Source of the DNA: Planoprotostelium fungivorum | Lineage: Eukaryota; Evosea; Variosea; Cavosteliida; Cavosteliaceae | Direction of reading: 5' to 3' | Assembly (NCBI GenBank): GCA_003024175.1 | Contig: MDYQ01000250.1 | Span: 1 to 64,000, forward strand | DNA: 64,000 bases | In this document: positions 59,966 to 64,000 of the stretch, piece by piece | Numbering within the stretch: the first letter of the stretch is position 1 | How the letters are laid out: every line of letters starts with the position of its first letter | Made by a program: the position numbers and the translations under genes | The notes under the pieces: generated by a model | What the model saw: the letters and a program-made list of their open reading frames with translations, nothing else | The model's database searches: none | Told to the model about the DNA's origin: nothing

Positions 59966-60394
59966 TCAGAACCACACTCTCATATTTATTGCTGCTCCCT
60001 CTTCTAGATGTTTGCCTGTCCTAGCTCTTCGATTCTGAAACCATATCTGTATCTGTCTCTCGCTGACGTTGAATTTGCTGGCGAGTACCTGCTTCTGTGC
60101 TCGGGAGGGATATTGCGTCTTGTGGAACAGCTCGAGCAATTCCATCTGATGATAGATGCTGAAGACCCTCCGTGGATCCACGTGCGGTTTGTGTCTCTGG
60201 ATGTCCTTCATCTTCCACCCTTCAGCACTGCCCACGGATATGTGTCTCTGGGTGTCCTTCATCTTCCATCCTTCAACACTGTCCACGGATATGTATCTCT
60301 GTTTGGGCTTGTCGAGGTGCTGCAATTGGGAGGGCTTGTCAGAGCGCTGCAACGGGGACTCGTCCTCTGAAGCGGTGAGATAGGGAGCTAGCAT
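59966..60394 (-). CDS. Homeodomain protein with tandem-duplicated linker
   Basis: Probable DNA-binding transcription factor. A single exon of 142 residues begins MLAPYLTASEDESPLQ. A homeodomain fills residues 76-130: RRVFSIYHQMELLELFHKTQ, then QVLASKFNVSERQIQIWFQN and RRARTGK, with the helix-3 WFQNRR core intact. Between the N-terminus and the homeodomain lie two 17-residue copies (RYISVDSVEGWKMKDTQ-type), encoded by a 51-base tandem duplication at 60190-60291 with 4 differences. It is short for a homeodomain protein. Confidence 0.88.
   Translation of the reverse strand: MLAPYLTASEDESPLQRSDKPSQLQHLDKPKQRYISVDSVEGWKMKDTQRHISVGSAEGWKMKDIQRHKPHVDPRRVFSIYHQMELLELFHKTQYPSRAQKQVLASKFNVSERQIQIWFQNRRARTGKHLEEGAAINMRVWF
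60190..60291. repeat. 51-bp tandem duplication in the homeodomain gene
   Basis: 60190-60240 and 60241-60291 differ at 4 of 51 positions. A partial third copy starts at 60292. The unit is a multiple of three, so the frame is kept. Confidence 0.9.
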
Positions 60395-60891
60395 CTTTGG
60401 TGTCTCTCGTGCTGCTCTCTATGTTGGGGTTTTGAACAGAGTGGGTGTAAATACAACGCAAATGCGGAGAAAACACCAATACACCACTCTCTAGCTCCTA
60501 TAGTAGGGTGCTAGGAGATCTAAGAGATCTTATGTCAGCTGATCTCACACGATGTAGTATTAATAGATCTTAGGCGGAGGTTCGTTTACATTCTCCAACT
60601 CAAGATGATCCGAGGCCTGTGCAGATTTATATCAATCTATTAAGCACCTTAAGATGGTATTGCTTGGCGTGACTCCTCCACTAGACTAAAATAAATACTT
60701 AAAAGGCCTACGAACATCCTTAGGACACTCCATGTCACGAGAGTATGTCTCTGTACGTTTCCTTATAATACTGCGCGCCGGACCTATGTCACGTCCGTAC
60801 ACCAATTAAGACGTGCAACTCTGATTCCGATTTACGTCGGAATTACCCCACACACAAGCACCTAAAGAAGGCCCAACACGCTCAAGGCAAC
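60395..60891. promoter_or_regulatory. Divergent intergenic region, no gene seen
   Basis: 497 bases between the homeodomain and kinase starts. Several short palindromes built on AGATCT occur (near 60508-60590). The region carries no domain-bearing frame or RNA. Confidence 0.45.
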
Positions 60892-61823
60892 ATGCTGCAG
60901 ACACGATACCACATCTTGCAGCTGCTGAACCGATGAGCATACGGACAACTCTATGCGGCGGAGGAAGCGGGCAAAAGGCTGGTCGTCAAAGTCATCGAGA
61001 AACGAGAAGGAGGTGACAGAAGACTGGTTGCGAGAGAGATCAAGGCCAACGCGATGGTGAAAGGAACAAAGGGAATATGCACGTTTCACGGGTATTTCCA
61101 CGAGGGGAGACAGACGGTAAATGATGCGGTCGAACGACTTCCCTTTCTGATTGCATTATAGAGTTTGATCTTCGATGTCGTCCACGGAGTCGATCTTTTT
61201 ACAATATTGCAAAGAAGGAATTTTCAACCGTTGCATGAGAAGTTGGTATGGAAGATTATCAGCCAGGTCGCAGCAGCTCTGTTCGCTTGTCACCTGAAAG
61301 GCATCGCTCATAGAGACGTCAAGTTAGAAAACGTAGGACAAACGAACACTGCCATCCTTTCATCTTAATCCACAACAGATCATGGTCGAGGGAGAACGCG
61401 TCTTCTTGATCGATTTCGGACTATGCACCTTCTTTCAACTCACAGACGGAAGGGAGAGCCTCTCACTCGATCACTGCGGTAGGTGATCGAAACGGCATTA
61501 CAATACGCTCACCTTCATGCAGCCCCGAATATCTATCACCCGAGCACATCGAACATATTCCTCTAAGAGCCACACAAGTTGACGCCTGGGCGTTGGGCAT
61601 CACGGCGTATGCACTACTCTTTGGTGTCTTTCCGTATGGTCTGTATGAGATGCTGACGACCTTCGACAAATGCTCGACGGTACCTTTACCACCAGATAAA
61701 GAAGGTTGCGTAGTATCTAGAGGAATGAGAGATCGACTCACGGGACTGCTCACCATCGATCCGACGAAGAGGTCGAGCGTCAAGATCATGATGGACCTTC
61801 CCCTCCACCGATCATGTAGATAA
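60892..61823 (+). CDS. Ser/Thr protein kinase with in-frame TGA in the glycine loop
   Basis: Short CAMK/NIM1-like kinase domain. Exon 1 from the ATG at 60892 reads MLQTRYHILQLLNR, then TGA, then AYGQLYAAEEAGKRLVVKVI. The stop takes the place of the expected glycine of the nucleotide loop. The rest looks intact: VVKVIEKRE (K of VVKV), LFACHLKGIAHRDVKLEN (near 61300-61335), FLIDFGLCTFF (near 61405), SPEYLSPEHI (near 61525) and DAWALGITAYALLFGVFPYG (near 61580-61640), ending with LLTIDPTKRSS. Four exons with short introns. The stop could be a base error, a recent nonsense change or a strain-specific null. No other break was seen. An upstream first exon bypassing the TGA was sought, but no donor site fits. 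Confidence 0.7.
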
Positions 61824-62254
61824 AATATGTATGGATGTATCCTTCGTATCACAAGAGTCTCCACTCCTTGCAATTGAAGAAACGACGAGAGAACAATTCA
61901 GAGCCTGAGCAAGGTGGTGCGTCCTTACATCACAAAGAATTAGTACGGGCTGCCTGCGGATTCTGAAGAGTACTCTCTGCCTGATTGGAATTGCAATACG
62001 CATATTCACGAAGGCATCATATTATAATTCGCACTTCTCATGGAAGTCTGGAGATGTTGGAGTGGCTGCTTCACCACAATCTCAATCCACACATCGAAAG
62101 CGACATGATAGCATTGCATCTCGTGATGATGAACAGGGGATAAAGACAACGAAACTTTTTATGAGTCTGTTGTACAATTATGAATGTACGACCGCCTCAG
62201 TTGACCCAAACTCTGTTGATTGTACCAGCAATCATATTCGGATTCTGTATTCCG
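61824..62254. pseudogene. Intergenic with an ankyrin-like relic
   Basis: Plus-strand fragments near 61870-61960 (GGASLHHKELVRAACG) and 62030-62140 (SHGSLEMLEWLLHHNLNPHI) look like pieces of ankyrin-type repeats (KELVRAAC...HGSLEMLEWLL). The frames between them are broken and I found no splice sites to link them. It is either an extra exon set of the kinase upstream or a decayed repeat gene. Confidence 0.3.
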
Positions 62255-63812
62255 TCAGTCTAGGACACTACCAAAGAGACATCTCACAGATACGAGGTTG
62301 AAGGCAACTCCCTTCAACCAGCAGTCCTTGTTCTGCTTGTTCCACGACCAGGCGTAGCATTGTCCAGTCAGTGCAGGTGTCCTGTTGAGGCAGAGAGTCT
62401 GGCAGTCATTGGCAGAACCGACATTGGGCAAGTAACCGTTATCGATGTCACCTGCTCGCATAAGTACGGCTGTATATCTCATCGATGTCACCTCCTGGAT
62501 TGTCAAAACCATCGACCTGAGGACCAACAGAGACGTCGATTCTGGATGGAGAGTTGGGTTTGAATGAGAGGACGTTTGTTCCTGTGAAACCGTTACACAA
62601 CTATTGGACATCAATTGTTCGCTCACTCGTCACAGGGGAGAAAACGTTCTGAGCTCCGTCATTAAATCCCCAGGTTGATTTGTAACGGGGGGACTTTCGT
62701 ACGTCAGAATCGTACGACGATGGTGATATACGATCATGTGATGAATGATCTGATCGTATGTACAATTCCGTTGCTTACCAACTGGAAGATGGTATCACGG
62801 ATGGGAACCAGAGGGGCGAATGTCTGAGTGGGAACTCCATAGAAGAGGGGTGTCTTGGCTCCTCCAACACAGGGACTGCCATTGCTACAGTCAGTAGGTA
62901 CGGTGGGGGTGGGGATCTTAAATCGTCAGGAGACTTCGACGTCGATGGACTCACGGCCAAATTGACGTCTCCTCCTCTCACGTCGCAAGCGAAGGGTGAC
63001 ATGTACTGTGTGGGAGTCAGAGATGACGTAGAGAGGTTGACTCACCGACTGATGAGCCTTGTTGACCCAAACCCAAGAGCATTGGCAGCCACCTGCGGGG
63101 CAAGGGGGCATGGAAGGGATCTGAAAGTGCATGAGTCTCTATCTCCGTGGTGGAAAAGCTCACCTGGAAAGTCTGAAGTTGTCTGACGGGACAATCGTGA
63201 GCCACTGCGGAGTGTCAGCGGATATCTTCGTGAGCGATCGTCACCTGAGAAGACGATGAAATCTTGAGGGGTCACAGAATAACGATCGCTCTTGTAAGCG
63301 ATGGCCAGAGCGCATCCCATGATGTCTCCAGGGTAATTATCGGCGTGCATGTCTGACGTTATCTTTAGATGTGAACGCTATCGTGTAAGGCCACTCACTT
63401 CCCCAGCCGTTCTCGTTCATCCAAGGGTTCGGCACTTGCTCTGGGTTAGGTCTGAGACCTTGTCCCATGGAAGTGAAGGCCTTGTTTGAGGCAAACTCGA
63501 GCTTGAGAGAACCACCGCTGGGGATCTGCAAGGGTCAGACAAACTGAAATGTCGTTTTGAAGACTCACGGGCTGACTTCCGTTGGAAGGACAGTCCAGAG
63601 AGCTGTGCCACCACCATTTGTCCGTCTGTGATCGATCAGCCGTCACGATGATGATGAACTTGCTGTACCTGCCACAGAGGCCAGACAGGGCGGTCAGAAT
63701 TAGGGTCAGGGCGACCACAGTCATAAGTTCCAGGGTTCCAGGTGGCCAAGTGAGCACTGACGACAGCCATGAAGAGGAGGACACAGGTACAGGTGATCGA
63801 CGTGAACGCCAT
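62255..63812 (-). CDS. Secreted LPMO-like copper protein with C-terminal PAN-like domain
   Basis: Candidate polysaccharide-cleaving monooxygenase. The start at 63812 (MAFTSITCTCVLLFMAVVSA) is a signal peptide cut before HLATWNPGTYDC, giving the N-terminal histidine needed for a copper brace. NSDRPVWPLW follows, and after an intron DKWWWHSSLDC places a second histidine. IPSGGSLKLEFASNKAF and NPWMNENGWGS follow (63440-63530), then YPGDIMGCALAIAYKSDRYS (near 63270-63340), MPPCPAGGCQCSWVWVN (near 63070-63120), and GGAKTPLFYG and FNDGAQNVFSP (62640-62880). Fungal AA14-type and related proteins share the HxxxW start, NRPV, WWxH and CPxGGCxCxWxW. The last exon has DCQTLC and CYAWSWNKQNKDCWLKG, a PAN/apple-like binding module. 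Family assignment and activity are inferred. Confidence 0.68.
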
Positions 63813-64000
63813 CTTGTACAGAGAGAATGAGAAGGAGGAAGACAGAATCACATGCTGCCACGCTGACGAAATATCGTTTGGCCCGTAGTATGAAGTTCTC
63901 AAATGGCAGAGATATTTCGATCGAACAGGTTCTCAGTAAGACAAATGGGGCCTTATGGTAAATAGACTCGTTCGTTAGCGTGTAGTGGTACTATGTGGTG
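63813..64000. promoter_or_regulatory. Upstream of the LPMO-like gene, window edge
   Basis: 188 bases with no gene seen. It should include the start of the promoter of the minus-strand gene. Confidence 0.35.

Noticed and set aside
1-64000. Retroviral, Polinton or other virus-like elements
   Set aside because: No reverse transcriptase, integrase, capsid or LTR pair was seen anywhere.

Overview
The window is nuclear DNA of a compact, intron-rich eukaryote. Almost every gene is split by short introns (about 33 to 200 bases) that begin mostly GTGAG and end CAG. Intergenic gaps are usually under 600 bases, and several neighbouring genes nearly touch or overlap. The gene set is a free-living amoeboid protist mixture: Integrator subunit 1, SART3, an HDAC8-type deacetylase, Rab8, an SH2 protein, FERM, RasGEF and SH3-DH-PH-FYVE RhoGEF signalling genes, a plant-style LRR receptor with a kinase-like domain, ankyrin-type repeats, and secreted carbohydrate-active proteins. 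I infer an amoebozoan, possibly a protostelid that feeds on fungi (Protostelium or Planoprotostelium-like). The sequence alone does not prove this. I saw no virus-derived element, bacterial operon or CRISPR array.

Layout. 1-8.4 kb: a long ankyrin-like repeat gene running off the left edge, a cytochrome P450, a divergent phospholipase D and a tRNA-Pro. 8.7-15.4 kb: a FERM protein, an SH2 protein, a coiled-coil protein facing it across a perfect inverted repeat, and an HDAC8-like deacetylase. 15.5-24 kb: Rab8-like GTPase, ubiquilin, a degenerate tRNA-like unit, the LRR receptor (apparently a pseudokinase), a foldback element and an unknown protein. 24.5-32 kb: ankyrin-DHHC palmitoyltransferase, an acidic protein, an NYN + CCCH-finger protein and a TBC RabGAP. 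32-44 kb: SART3, a secreted LamG-type protein, the RhoGEF and a TRF-like telobox-Myb protein. 44.5-55 kb: a large INTS1 gene meeting a RasGEF tail to tail on one shared CTAG. 55-64 kb: a mitochondrial PPR protein, an unknown protein, DPH3, a polyprenol/phytol-kinase family membrane protein, a homeodomain protein, a protein kinase with a TGA in its glycine loop, and a secreted copper-monooxygenase-like protein.

Genes that could work together: Rab8, TBC, phospholipase D, FERM, RasGEF and RhoGEF-FYVE all act in membrane traffic and the actin cortex. SART3, INTS1, HDAC8 and the NYN-CCCH protein act in nuclear RNA and chromatin. The P450, LamG and monooxygenase-like genes fit a scavenger or fungus eater. 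These are not operons, and co-regulation is not shown. Exon models were made by eye, so internal boundaries and some start codons are provisional.
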